From: JBOGNO01 sp050747245
GTDB taxonomy: Bacteria; Acidobacteriota; Terriglobia; Acidiferrales; UBA7541
Assembly: GCA_050747245.1 (NCBI GenBank)
Contig: JBOGNO010000001.1
Location: forward strand, 186,001-250,000
Reading direction: 5' to 3'
DNA: 64,000 nucleotides
The notes below the pieces were generated by a model. It ran no database searches, was not told the DNA's origin, and saw nothing but the letters and a program-made list of their open reading frames with translations. The first letter of the stretch is position 1. Each line of letters starts with the position of its first letter. The position numbers and the translations under genes were made by a program. Positions 1 through 7,243 of this stretch are shown here, piece by piece.

Positions 1-1192
1 CGAGCTCCGTCACTTGCGGTTTCGGCGCGCGGAGGTTTCGTTGTTCCGTTGGCCCGGGCTCGTTTCCTCCTTCTCCGGCCTTGGCAAATTGCACGCTTTG
101 CAGACGCTGATGCTCCGCCGCAACGTCTATTCCCTTCACGACATCGCCGTAATAATACTCCATGGCCGGACCAGCCTTTTCGAATTTCAGGAGCTGCGCC
201 ACCAGCGGCCGCACCAGCACCAGCCCGTTGCGGTCGTCCGCGCTCAATTCTTTTTCCGCGTCCGCCGCGCGCAGGTTTTTCAACCGCAGTTCGGCCGCCT
301 TCACCATGCACTCGGTAAAGAACGCTATGAAATCCCTCTGGTACTCCACCGGCAGATTCGCGGCGCGTCCTGCGTCGCCCAGCAGCGCCTTCTTCGATTC
401 CACGAGCGTCTGATACCGCAGCGCCAGCGGATCGAGCATGAAATGCAGGAACGCGTGCTGCACGTCGTCCATGCTGGCTTCCGGCTTCGTGCCCACGACG
501 ATGGCGTAGCGCTCGCCGTAGCTCCGGAAGTTTGTCCGCCCGCCCACCAGCGGCTCGTAGTACACCCGAAACGTCCGGCCTTCTTCCGGCTTCAAAATCT
601 CTCGCAAGTAAGCTGTCGCGACGTACACCATTTTGCGCACCGGCAATTCGTATTCCCTCACCCCGGCCGCATAGCTCGTTTGATAATCCCTCCAGCGATC
701 TTCGATGTGCGCCGCCACGTAAAAATCCCGCATGACATCGTCGAAATTTTGCAGCGCCAGGACGTCCGGCGGCAGCTCGAATTGATTCAGCTGGTAAGAA
801 AATTTCGGCGGCGGTCCCACCACCAGCGCGAACGAGATGTACCGCGAAAGCGTTTCGCCCGGCGCGGAAAGTTCGTGCTCTTTGTAGTAAGCGCGCACCG
901 AATCGAATGCCGGCCCGTTCATCTGCAGCAGGTCTGCTTGCAGCGCGGCAATGTCCGTGACCTCATCGCCGTTGCTTGCGTTCGCGCCGAACCCCGCCGC
1001 TTCGAGCACGCACATTGTCGCGAAAAGCTGCGGGCTGGCTTCGATGCTGATTACTTCAGGCGCCGGACCGCTTTTCGCAAGCTGTCCGCTCGGCCCCGCC
1101 CACGCCAGCGCCGCGCTCAAAATCGCGCACGCCAGCAGCGCCCCGACCAGCGCTCCGCTGCGTTTTCGCTCGATAGACTTTCCTCTAAGCAA
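1..1192 (-). CDS. Secreted protein of unknown function (C-terminus beyond the left edge)
   Basis: A reading frame of about 397 codons runs leftwards off the window. I place the start at a TTG (1190-1192) with GGGAG a few bases upstream; the frame is closed by a TAG about 50 bases further up and has no ATG before the hydrophobic stretch. The first 32 residues look like a signal peptide (basic start, then ALVGALLACAILSAALAWA). The rest is soluble with no transmembrane segment, and the visible end is rich in Pro, Gly and Glu. I do not recognise the family. A segment around residues 240-260 (QHAFLHF) resembles a metalloprotease helix without an intact HExxH, so enzymatic activity is not claimed. 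It follows the sigma/anti-sigma pair on the same strand and may be co-transcribed. Confidence 0.7.
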   Translation of the reverse strand, partial: MLRGKSIERKRSGALVGALLACAILSAALAWAGPSGQLAKSGPAPEVISIEASPQLFATMCVLEAAGFGANASNGDEVTDIAALQADLLQMNGPAFDSVRAYYKEHELSAPGETLSRYISFALVVGPPPKFSYQLNQFELPPDVLALQNFDDVMRDFYVAAHIEDRWRDYQTSYAAGVREYELPVRKMVYVATAYLREILKPEEGRTFRVYYEPLVGGRTNFRSYGERYAIVVGTKPEASMDDVQHAFLHFMLDPLALRYQTLVESKKALLGDAGRAANLPVEYQRDFIAFFTECMVKAAELRLKNLRAADAEKELSADDRNGLVLVRPLVAQLLKFEKAGPAMEYYYGDVVKGIDVAAEHQRLQSVQFAKAGEGGNEPGPTEQRNLRAPKPQVTEL

Positions 1193-1345
1193 CTTGCGTC
1201 TCCCTCTGCGCGCGGATTTCTTCGAAGCAATCTACCCTGTAGGGCGGTCGAATCCACTCTAACGATCGAACCGCATCCCGTCAAGAATTGCCGCTGTCTT
1301 GAAACTCGCCAAAAATGAAATTGGAAATTGCGACAGGAAGGAATC

Positions 1346-2029
1346 TTATCCGCGCACGCGCACTTCGCTGAAGCTCAGCATCAATCGCCCGCCGGCCACC
1401 GGCCGTCCGAAGCTCAATTCGGGCCGGAACCGCGAGAACAGCAGCACCTGGTCAAGCGCGTGCCGCACCGCTGCCGTCTTGGGTCCCGCGACGATTTCGT
1501 AATCCACCACCTGCCCCTGCGCGTTGAGCGTGCACTCCACTACCAGCGAGCTGGGGCTTCCGCCTTCCTCCGCCGTCCCGGGAATCGCAAACGGCGCCAG
1601 ACTTTCCACCCGCGCGGGCTGCAGCAATTTTGTCGGCAAATCATTCGGCACCGCGCCCAGCGGCAATCCCACGAACAGACTTTGCGCCACGATCACGAAC
1701 GCCAGCATCGCGGTAATCACGCCGCCCGTCGCCGGCACGGCCAGCGGCCGCAAAATATTTTCAAACACCAGCCACGCCCTCGGCCAGAACGAATTCGCCC
1801 GCCGCGCGCGTTCCTGCGACACCTTCATCCGTATCTGCAGCGCCAAGTCCGCAGGCGCCGCCACCGCTTCCGTCCGCCCCAGGCACATCGCCAGCCGCCG
1901 GTAGCGTTCCAAGTCCTCGCGGCACGCCCCGCATTCCTGCAAGTGTTCGCGCACCTGCGCATTCGTCCGTGCGTCAAGCGCCCCGTCGAGATATCCCGCA
2001 AGCTGTTTCCCTGCCGTCCGGCAGCTCAT
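1346..2029 (-). CDS. Zinc-finger anti-sigma factor with periplasmic TonB-C-like domain
   Basis: This 227-residue membrane protein probably holds the ECF sigma factor encoded just upstream inactive. The N-terminus has the anti-sigma zinc-binding pattern: Cys3, then His29-x3-Cys33-x2-Cys36. One transmembrane helix spans about residues 95-117. The part outside the membrane (about 150-227) contains a conserved-looking VVECTLNAQGQV segment followed by RFRPELSFGRPV, which resembles the C-terminal domain of TonB-type proteins. The gene starts with ATG inside the stop of the sigma gene (4-base overlap), so translation is likely coupled. The signal sensed is unknown. Confidence 0.85.
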   Translation of the reverse strand: MSCRTAGKQLAGYLDGALDARTNAQVREHLQECGACREDLERYRRLAMCLGRTEAVAAPADLALQIRMKVSQERARRANSFWPRAWLVFENILRPLAVPATGGVITAMLAFVIVAQSLFVGLPLGAVPNDLPTKLLQPARVESLAPFAIPGTAEEGGSPSSLVVECTLNAQGQVVDYEIVAGPKTAAVRHALDQVLLFSRFRPELSFGRPVAGGRLMLSFSEVRVRG

Positions 2030-2754
2030 TCCCTTTCCCCTTGCGTTCGCACGCGCGCAAACGCCAGCCCGCCGTGGTGGACCATTTCCGTTCCCGCCGT
2101 CTCGCCGTAGCGCGTCGCACCTGGGCTCATCGTCGCGGCATGTTCGACCGCCTTGGCGGCAAGCAGCGGATCGAGAATCTCGCGCAGCATGCGCCGCCCA
2201 CGCAGGATCCGTGATTTCACCGTGCCTACAGAAACGTCCATCACTTCGGCTACCTCTTCGTATGACAATCCTTCGAGATCCCTCAATATCACCGCGCTGC
2301 GAAACACTTGCGGCACCTTGCCGAGCGCCCCGCGCACCGCCGCCTGCGTTTCCTGCGAAGCACAGCGCTCAAATGGACTCGCTTCCCCATCCGGCAATTG
2401 CATGGCCGGCTGTTCGTTGCGCTCGTCAGCCTCGATGGAAACTTGCTGCCGGTGATGCCGCCAGCACCAGCGCCGGTGATTGAGCGCCTCGCGCACGGCA
2501 ATTCGGTAAAGCCATGTCTTCAGCGAACTGCCTCTGCAGAACCCGCGAATTCCCTTGTACGCCTTGAGGAAGACGTCCTGCGTCACTTCGGCGGCGTCCG
2601 CAGGCTCGTAAAGCATTCCATAGATCAGGTTGAACACCGGCGCGTGGTAGTAGGTCACCAGCCACTCAAAGGCCTGCTCCGATCCCGCCTGGAGTTCATC
2701 CACCAGCCGGGCTTCGTTCTGGCCCCACGGCAATGCCTGCGCCAGTTCGGACAT
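2026..2754 (-). CDS. ECF-family RNA polymerase sigma factor
   Basis: A 242-residue sigma-70 family regulator of the extracytoplasmic-function type. Region 2 lies at about residues 29-97 (AAEVTQDVFLKAYKGIRGF, then TWLYRIAVREALNHRR) and region 4 at about 143-195 (GLSYEEVAEVMDVSVGTVKSRI, the DNA-binding helix-turn-helix). A C-terminal tail of nearly 50 residues after region 4 is longer than in most ECF factors. I chose ATG at 2754 rather than an in-frame GTG at 2766 because AGGT lies just before the ATG. The stop overlaps the start of the anti-sigma gene, which supports one regulatory unit. Confidence 0.9.
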   Translation of the reverse strand: MSELAQALPWGQNEARLVDELQAGSEQAFEWLVTYYHAPVFNLIYGMLYEPADAAEVTQDVFLKAYKGIRGFCRGSSLKTWLYRIAVREALNHRRWCWRHHRQQVSIEADERNEQPAMQLPDGEASPFERCASQETQAAVRGALGKVPQVFRSAVILRDLEGLSYEEVAEVMDVSVGTVKSRILRGRRMLREILDPLLAAKAVEHAATMSPGATRYGETAGTEMVHHGGLAFARVRTQGERE

Positions 2755-3082
2755 GTTACCTGCCACCTATTTCAGGCCGTGTCCCAATCCCGCTTCGCTC
2801 GCGCCGCTCATCCTGCCTGCCGCCAACTGCTGGCGGGCCGCGCGCCTTTCGCCGCTTCGTGCCCTGCTCCGCGCTCGCTGCCTGACACTAGCGGCCTTCC
2901 TGCTCTGCGGTCTTAGACACCGCCTCTACTTACTTTGTGTCCAGAATACCAGATTTCGTTGCCTCCCAATCATGCCCCTTCGCCCCCACCGCGGGAACAG
3001 TACTTTAGTCCTGCCAGTTTCCCGTCCGACAAAAGGCGACGGTCGCCCCGCACCTGCGCGGCACTTCCCTTCTTAGTCCCGT
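2755..3082. other. Non-coding stretch upstream of the sigma gene
   Basis: I see no convincing gene, RNA or promoter here. Open frames on both strands are short and have no ribosome binding site. It leads directly into the tandem repeat that starts near 3083. Confidence 0.4.
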
Positions 3083-3296
3083 GTAGGGGCGCTGCTTGCC
3101 TTCCCGCCGCCTGCTGGCGGGGTGCGCCCGCGTGTTCGGGTGCCCCATCCTTCGGTCGCCGCGGCGACCGAAGGGTGGGATTTTGACTTGCTCCCCCCGA
3201 TGCGCGCCTTTCGCATCTCCGGTTTCGGGAGTCCGATGGACTCCACCGGAGTCGAGACATCGGACCCGATGGTCTCTATCGGGACGCCAATTGGCC
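3083..3296. repeat. Tandem structured intergenic repeat, copy 1
   Basis: This copy begins GTAGGGGCGCTGCTTG and recurs, diverged, at 3349-3541. It holds a 34-base near-perfect palindrome at 3145-3178 with one G-T pair. It then has three boxes GGAGTC, GACTCC, GGAGTC that can form either of two exclusive hairpins, then ATCGG, CCGAT and ATCGGG boxes with the same either/or property. No open frame is shared between the copies, so the conserved property is the pairing. Function unknown: structured RNA, protein-binding DNA or a dispersed repeat are all possible. Confidence 0.75.
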
Positions 3297-3348
3297 CCCT
3301 CCCAATCGCACTCGCCATCCATTGGGGGCGTGCGCTTGGCGCTCCTTC

Positions 3349-3541
3349 GTAGGGGCGCTGCTTGCTGCGCCCGCCTTCGGCAGGGTGCCCCATCCTTCGT
3401 CCTCCCGCGCGGACGAAGGGTGGGGATTTTGACTTGCTCTCCCCGATGTGCGCCTCTCGCATCTCCCGTTTCGGGAGTCCAAACGACTCCACCGGAGTCG
3501 CGACATCGGACCCGATGACCTCTATCGGGACGGCAATCGGG
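3349..3541. repeat. Tandem structured intergenic repeat, copy 2
   Basis: This is the second copy of the element at 3083-3296. Its first hairpin (about 3388-3425) has a stem whose inner half differs from copy 1 on both arms, so pairing is kept although the bases changed. The GACTCC-ACC-GGAGTC hairpin and the CCCGAT-n7-ATCGGG hairpin are identical in layout. The region between the copies (3297-3348) is unrelated, except that both sides carry CCAAT/ATTGG-type short complements. Confidence 0.75.
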
Positions 3542-3636
3542 GCTGCGCCCGCGTACACTCGCTCATGTGCATTGGGCCGCTTGCGGCCCCTCGCCGCGCG
3601 ATGCTATAAATGAACTGGACATCATCATTCCCAACC

Positions 3637-3652
3637 GTGGGGCCGTGGCGCA
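3637..3652 (+). other. 16-bp copy of the tRNA-Ala 5' end
   Basis: GTGGGGCCGTGGCGCA at 3637-3652 is identical to 3704-3719, which is the start of the real tRNA-Ala (two leader bases, the acceptor strand and the first D-arm bases). A second short match, GCGCG, follows, but there is no anticodon arm. It looks like a truncated tandem duplication of the tRNA head. Confidence 0.6.
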
Positions 3653-3705
3653 TTTTGCGCGTCCCGGCTTGCCGGGAAGGTCACTCGGTTTTGTTTTTCT
3701 TCGGT

Positions 3706-3781
<76 letters not shown>

Positions 3782-3906
3782 ATTTGCTCCCGGCTCGGAT
3801 AGTTTCTCAAACTCCGGCCAGTGCAAATCCACTACCTCTCGCGCCACCCGCCGACCCATGATACCTTCTTGGCCACGTACTTCGGGTTGTAGCAAGGAGG
3901 GCCGCC

Positions 3907-4938
3907 ATGCGCTTTCTCGCAATCCTATTGTTCTCCGCGACTCTCTCCTCTCCCCTCCTCGCGCAACAGATGCCCGAAGGCCCAACGAACGAAAAAGCGA
4001 AAAAGACCTACAAAGAAGCCTTTGAGTATCTACATCAACGCGACACTCCGGCAGCACTCGATGACTTCAAGAAAGCGGATAAGCAGGATGGCGGCCTCTG
4101 CGGCGCTTGCCAGAAAAACATGATCAAGTATGGCGTCGAGCTCCGCGACTGGAAGACCGCTGAAACCGCCGCGGGAGAAATGGTCGCCGAAGCTCAGGGC
4201 GATCGCGAAGTAGCCCTCGCGCACTACCAGTTTGCCATCGTGTTGATTGACGAGGGCACCGACAAGAAGAAGGACGAGCCCTTCGCTCGCGCTCACGATG
4301 AACTGACCAAGGCGCTGGCGGCTTCCCCGAATTTCCCGGAAGCGATTTTCACCGATGGTCAGGCGCTCGCTCGCTTGAAGCAGGATGATGCCGCGAAATC
4401 GCAATTCCTGCGTTTCATCGGGATGACCCCCGCGACGAATCCGAAACACCAGCGGGCGCTGCGTTATGTCAGCGAACCCGAACTCGCGCGCGCCCGCATG
4501 GCGCCGCCTTTTGCTGTCACCACGCTCGATGGACAGCATGTTTCTCTCGACGACTTGCAAGGCAAGGTCGTGCTGATCTACTTCTGGGCCACCTGGTGCG
4601 CGCCTTGCCGCGCTGCCCTTCCCCACGTGCGCGACATTGCAAAAAAATTCCAGGGCCAGCCGCTGGTGATCTTGAGCGTGAGCCTGGATTCCGACGAGCC
4701 CAAATGGAAAGACTTCGTCGCCAAAAACGAAATGACTTGGATGAACTATCGCGACGGCGGCTTCACAGGCCCTATCTCGAAGTTATTTGACGTGGAAGCT
4801 ATTCCGCACACTTTCACCATCGACGCCGATGGCGTGCTCCAGGATGAACACATCGGCGACGCCTCCATCGAAGGCAAACTCAAGAAGCTGATCGCCCGCG
4901 CCCGCGACCTCCAATCCGCCCCCCAGCCCGCGCAATGA
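3907..4938 (+). CDS. Exported TlpA/ResA-like thioredoxin with N-terminal TPR-like region
   Basis: A 343-residue protein with a clear signal peptide (residues 1-20, ending LLAQQ). About 25-185 is helical and TPR-like (tetratricopeptide-type), probably a docking region. About 195-330 is a thioredoxin fold of the TlpA/AhpC-TSA type. The active site is W230-C231-A-P-C234, and later come the cis-proline segment AIPHTF and the DGVL turn typical of this family. It probably reduces or exchanges disulfides in the periplasm. AAGGAGG lies 6-8 bases before the ATG. It stands alone between tRNA-Ala and an accessory gene, so its partner cannot be inferred. Confidence 0.88.
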   Translation: MRFLAILLFSATLSSPLLAQQMPEGPTNEKAKKTYKEAFEYLHQRDTPAALDDFKKADKQDGGLCGACQKNMIKYGVELRDWKTAETAAGEMVAEAQGDREVALAHYQFAIVLIDEGTDKKKDEPFARAHDELTKALAASPNFPEAIFTDGQALARLKQDDAAKSQFLRFIGMTPATNPKHQRALRYVSEPELARARMAPPFAVTTLDGQHVSLDDLQGKVVLIYFWATWCAPCRAALPHVRDIAKKFQGQPLVILSVSLDSDEPKWKDFVAKNEMTWMNYRDGGFTGPISKLFDVEAIPHTFTIDADGVLQDEHIGDASIEGKLKKLIARARDLQSAPQPAQ

Positions 4939-5055
4939 GAAGTAACTCATTTGTTGGCACCAGTTGCTGGAGTTCACCCGGGTGCCTAAGCAAAAAAGAA
5001 GCGGAATTCCTCTTTTCTGGACCGCTGACACGGGCCCGGATGAAACCGAGAAGAT

Positions 5056-5084
5056 CATGGGTTCGATTCGCATCACCCGCTCCA
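5056..5084 (+). other. 3' fragment of a tRNA-Gly (possible attachment-site scar)
   Basis: The stretch has a T-arm with loop TTCGATT followed by CACCCGCTCCA, which is how bacterial tRNA-Gly genes end (acceptor 3' strand CACCCGC, then TCCA). One T-stem pair is broken. The preceding 50 bases contain no D-arm or anticodon arm, so only the 3' third of a tRNA is present, as left behind by integration of a mobile element. Confidence 0.55.
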
Positions 5085-5157
5085 GAAACTGAATCAGTTA
5101 TATCTCTGACCCGTCCTCGGCATCACAGTGATCCGGCTACCATAAAGGAGATGCTTC

Positions 5158-5541
5158 GTGATAATTCTCAAAGGCCGCGTTTGCAGGGATGGAGATGGCG
5201 CTGGATGTAAGCATTTCTCGCGACGCATGACAGAGTATGCCGACGTCTTCCTCAAAGCCACCGGAGAGCTTCTCATCCCTGGTACTTTGAATGTGGATGT
5301 CGGGAGAGACGTGCCCGTGAAAGAGCACTTTAGGATTCACGGTCGAGAAATAAATGAATTGGAGGACTTCCAGTTCGAAGTGTGCCGAATTAATGGAAAT
5401 TGGGCTTATAGAATCCGACCGCTCAATACCGCGGGCGGGGGTGGGCGCGGTGATTGCATAATTGAGATAGCTTGCTCCAAGATGATTCCGGATGTTCCGC
5501 CAGGAACTGTTGTGGAAATCGCTTTGTTCCCTCGCGATTAG
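5158..5541 (+). CDS. Riboflavin-kinase-like protein of the CTP-dependent (DUF120/RibK) type
   Basis: A 127-residue cytoplasmic protein. The N-terminal GRVCRDGDGAG (residues 6-16) matches the glycine loop of the archaeal CTP-dependent riboflavin kinase. PGTLNVDVG (41-49) is the hallmark of that family. Next come RPLNTAGG and IIEIACSKMI, then PPGTVVEIAL, corresponding to the last strands of the cradle-loop barrel. If active it would phosphorylate riboflavin to FMN with CTP, but the usual LR..L..KDGD segment is degenerate, so a binding-only role is possible. The start is GTG with AAAGGAG seven bases upstream. It lies directly after a tRNA-Gly scrap and before the 67-bp repeats, so it may be cargo of a past insertion. 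Confidence 0.65.
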   Translation: MIILKGRVCRDGDGAGCKHFSRRMTEYADVFLKATGELLIPGTLNVDVGRDVPVKEHFRIHGREINELEDFQFEVCRINGNWAYRIRPLNTAGGGGRGDCIIEIACSKMIPDVPPGTVVEIALFPRD

Positions 5542-5631
5542 CCTCAACTTCCTGTGTTGTGCGGGGTTCAAACGTCCTCTGCCCTTTCGGACTTCTAACT
5601 TCTGACTTCTGATTTAACTAGGTACTATAAC

Positions 5632-5660
5632 TTTACTTCCATGCCAAGCTCTGCTATACT
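5632..5660 (+). promoter_or_regulatory. Sigma-70-like promoter reading into the 67-bp repeats
   Basis: TTTACT and TATACT are separated by exactly 17 bases. Downstream there is no clear start codon with a ribosome binding site before the repeats at 5790, so a non-coding transcript is possible. Confidence 0.5.
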
Positions 5661-5789
5661 GGTGGTGTGTCTGTGATCTTGGCAGCGCACAAGGACTTAG
5701 GACAAGGCAGCGCAATTTCAAGGCTTTTGGAAGGGCGGAATCCGCCGCGGCGGACTCCGCCTTTCGAGCTTTTTGCCCGGGAGGCCATT

Positions 5790-5869
5790 TCTAATCGAGA
5801 CACTGTAAGAAACAAGATTCGATCTAAGTCATTGAAAACAAAGCGTCGAGCCAAAGTCTAATCGAGACA
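5790..5869 (+). repeat. 67-bp repeat module, locus 1 copy a
   Basis: TCTAATCGAGACA occurs at 5790 and again at 5857, exactly 67 bases apart. TCATTGAAAACAAA sits between them at a fixed place. The same layout recurs at 6001-6080, 46495-46574 and, shortened, at 22549-22614. Confidence 0.8.
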
Positions 5870-6000
5870 CAACAGCGAATTAGAACAGGAGCCGGGGGAC
5901 GCAACAGATGGGCGATTTATCAGGACGGCGAAAGCTGGCCGTGAGCGGGCAAACCTAGGAGGGAGACTTCGTCACAGTTCGCAGCTCGCAGCCCCCAGAT

Positions 6001-6080
6001 TCTAATCGAGACACTGTAAGAAACAAGACTCACCCTAAATCATTGAAAACAAACGACGGAGGCAAATTCTAATCGAGACA
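6001..6080 (+). repeat. 67-bp repeat module, locus 1 copy b
   Basis: TCTAATCGAGACA occurs at 6001 and 6068, again 67 bases apart, with ATCATTGAAAACAAA between. It shares CTGTAAGAAACAAGA with copy a. The second box ends 66 bases before the start of the M14-type gene, so it would be in that gene's leader if transcription runs through. Confidence 0.8.
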
Positions 6081-6146
6081 AAAGCCATGTTTTCCCCCGC
6101 AAAAAGAACTAGAATCCCGGCGCTCCCGATACTTCATGGAGGCCAC

Positions 6147-7214
6147 ATGAAACTCGCATCTATGATCTTGACGCTCTTCGCAGCCGCAGCGCTCGCGCCT
6201 CTCGCCACCGCACAGCAAACCAAATTCTCCGTCGGAACCGCTTCCGCCTCACCGGGCGAAAAGGCTACCGGCTACATCGAAGTCCCCGCCGGCTCGGACG
6301 TGGCCCTCAACATTCCCGTCGCCGTGATTCGCGGAGCGAAGCCCGGCCCGGTTCTCGCACTCGTGGCCGGCTCGCACGGCACCGAATACGCTTCCATCAT
6401 CGCTCTCGAAAAAATTATTGCGGAGGCAGATCCCGCGGAAATTTCCGGCACGCTCATCATTCTCCCGCTCGTGAACGTCAACTCCTTCGAGCAAATCGTT
6501 CCCCACCTGAATCCCGCCGACAACAAAAACATGAATCGCATGTATCCCGGCAAACCCGACGGCACGCAAACCGAGCGCGCTGCCTGGGCCATCACCAAAC
6601 AAGTCATCGAAAAATGCGATTACCTCGTCGATTTCCACGGCGGCGATATCGACGAAAATCTCCGCCCTTACGCCTATTGGAGCCCAACCGGAACCGCCAA
6701 GCAGGATGAAACTTCGCGGCAGATGGTGCTCGCTTTTGGCTTGCGCACCATCATCATCTGGAATGGTCGCCCCGCGGACCCTAACGATTCGCGCTATCTC
6801 GACAACACTTCCTCGACACGCGGCAAACCATCCATCGCTGTCGAAGCGGGCTATGCAGGCACCGTTCAGCCCGAAGATGTGCACGCCCTCGTCCGCGGCA
6901 GCTACAACGTCATGCGTTTTCTCAAAATGCTTCCGGGCGAAGCGCAGCCCGTCGAGCATCCTGTGTGGATCGCGAGCATTGCAAATGTCACCGCCAGCGA
7001 GCCCGGAATTTTTTATCCCCTCGTGCAGCCCGCCACGTACGTCGCCACGGGAGAGATCATCGGCTACGTCACCGATTTTTTTGGAAAGAAAACTTCGGAT
7101 GCTCGCGCGCCTTCCTCCGGAATCGTTCTCTACATTCGCGCCGTGCCTTCGCTCAAAAATGGCGACACCATCGCCAACATCGGCGTCATCGCCGATAAAT
7201 CTCCGGAGAATTGA
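6147..7214 (+). CDS. Exported succinylglutamate desuccinylase/aspartoacylase-type zinc hydrolase (M14 clan)
   Basis: A 355-residue protein. Its signal peptide ends at ATAQQ (residue 24). Zinc ligands are visible as GSHGTE (His77, Glu80) and VDFHGGD (His164), spaced as in the AspA/AstE branch of the carboxypeptidase A fold. NRMYPGKPDGTQTER matches the substrate-binding arginine loop of that branch. The C-terminal third is a beta-rich domain typical of these enzymes. The substrate is probably an N-acyl amino acid or a peptide; the exact one cannot be read. I start at the ATG at 6147, which has GGAGG at 6138-6142 and opens on the signal peptide, rather than at an in-frame ATG 60 bases earlier. 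Confidence 0.85.
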   Translation: MKLASMILTLFAAAALAPLATAQQTKFSVGTASASPGEKATGYIEVPAGSDVALNIPVAVIRGAKPGPVLALVAGSHGTEYASIIALEKIIAEADPAEISGTLIILPLVNVNSFEQIVPHLNPADNKNMNRMYPGKPDGTQTERAAWAITKQVIEKCDYLVDFHGGDIDENLRPYAYWSPTGTAKQDETSRQMVLAFGLRTIIIWNGRPADPNDSRYLDNTSSTRGKPSIAVEAGYAGTVQPEDVHALVRGSYNVMRFLKMLPGEAQPVEHPVWIASIANVTASEPGIFYPLVQPATYVATGEIIGYVTDFFGKKTSDARAPSSGIVLYIRAVPSLKNGDTIANIGVIADKSPEN

Positions 7215-7243
7215 ACCTTGTGAGGAAATCGAACCAAACAAAA

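Larger units (their letters stand above)
5542..6146. other. Gene-free stretch with promoter-like site and two 67-bp repeat modules
   Basis: No supported gene lies here. A 64-codon frame at 5667-5861 has a GTG start but no clear ribosome binding site and runs into the repeat, so I do not call it. The stretch has a promoter-like site (5632-5660), a GC-rich inverted repeat around 5740-5760 (TCCGCCGCGGCGGA) and two copies of the 67-bp module. A short leader for the next gene follows. Confidence 0.5.

Noticed and set aside
14..1318. Long open frame on the + strand at the left edge
   Set aside because: It is the complement of the signal-peptide protein on the minus strand; it is Arg/His-rich, has no ribosome binding site and resembles no protein.
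5667..5861. 64-codon frame before repeat copy a
   Set aside because: No ribosome binding site, and the last third is repeat sequence; a non-coding reading is simpler.
5780..6090. CRISPR array
   Set aside because: Boxes recur at 67 bases only in pairs, with conserved sequence between them rather than unique spacers, and no cas genes are present.
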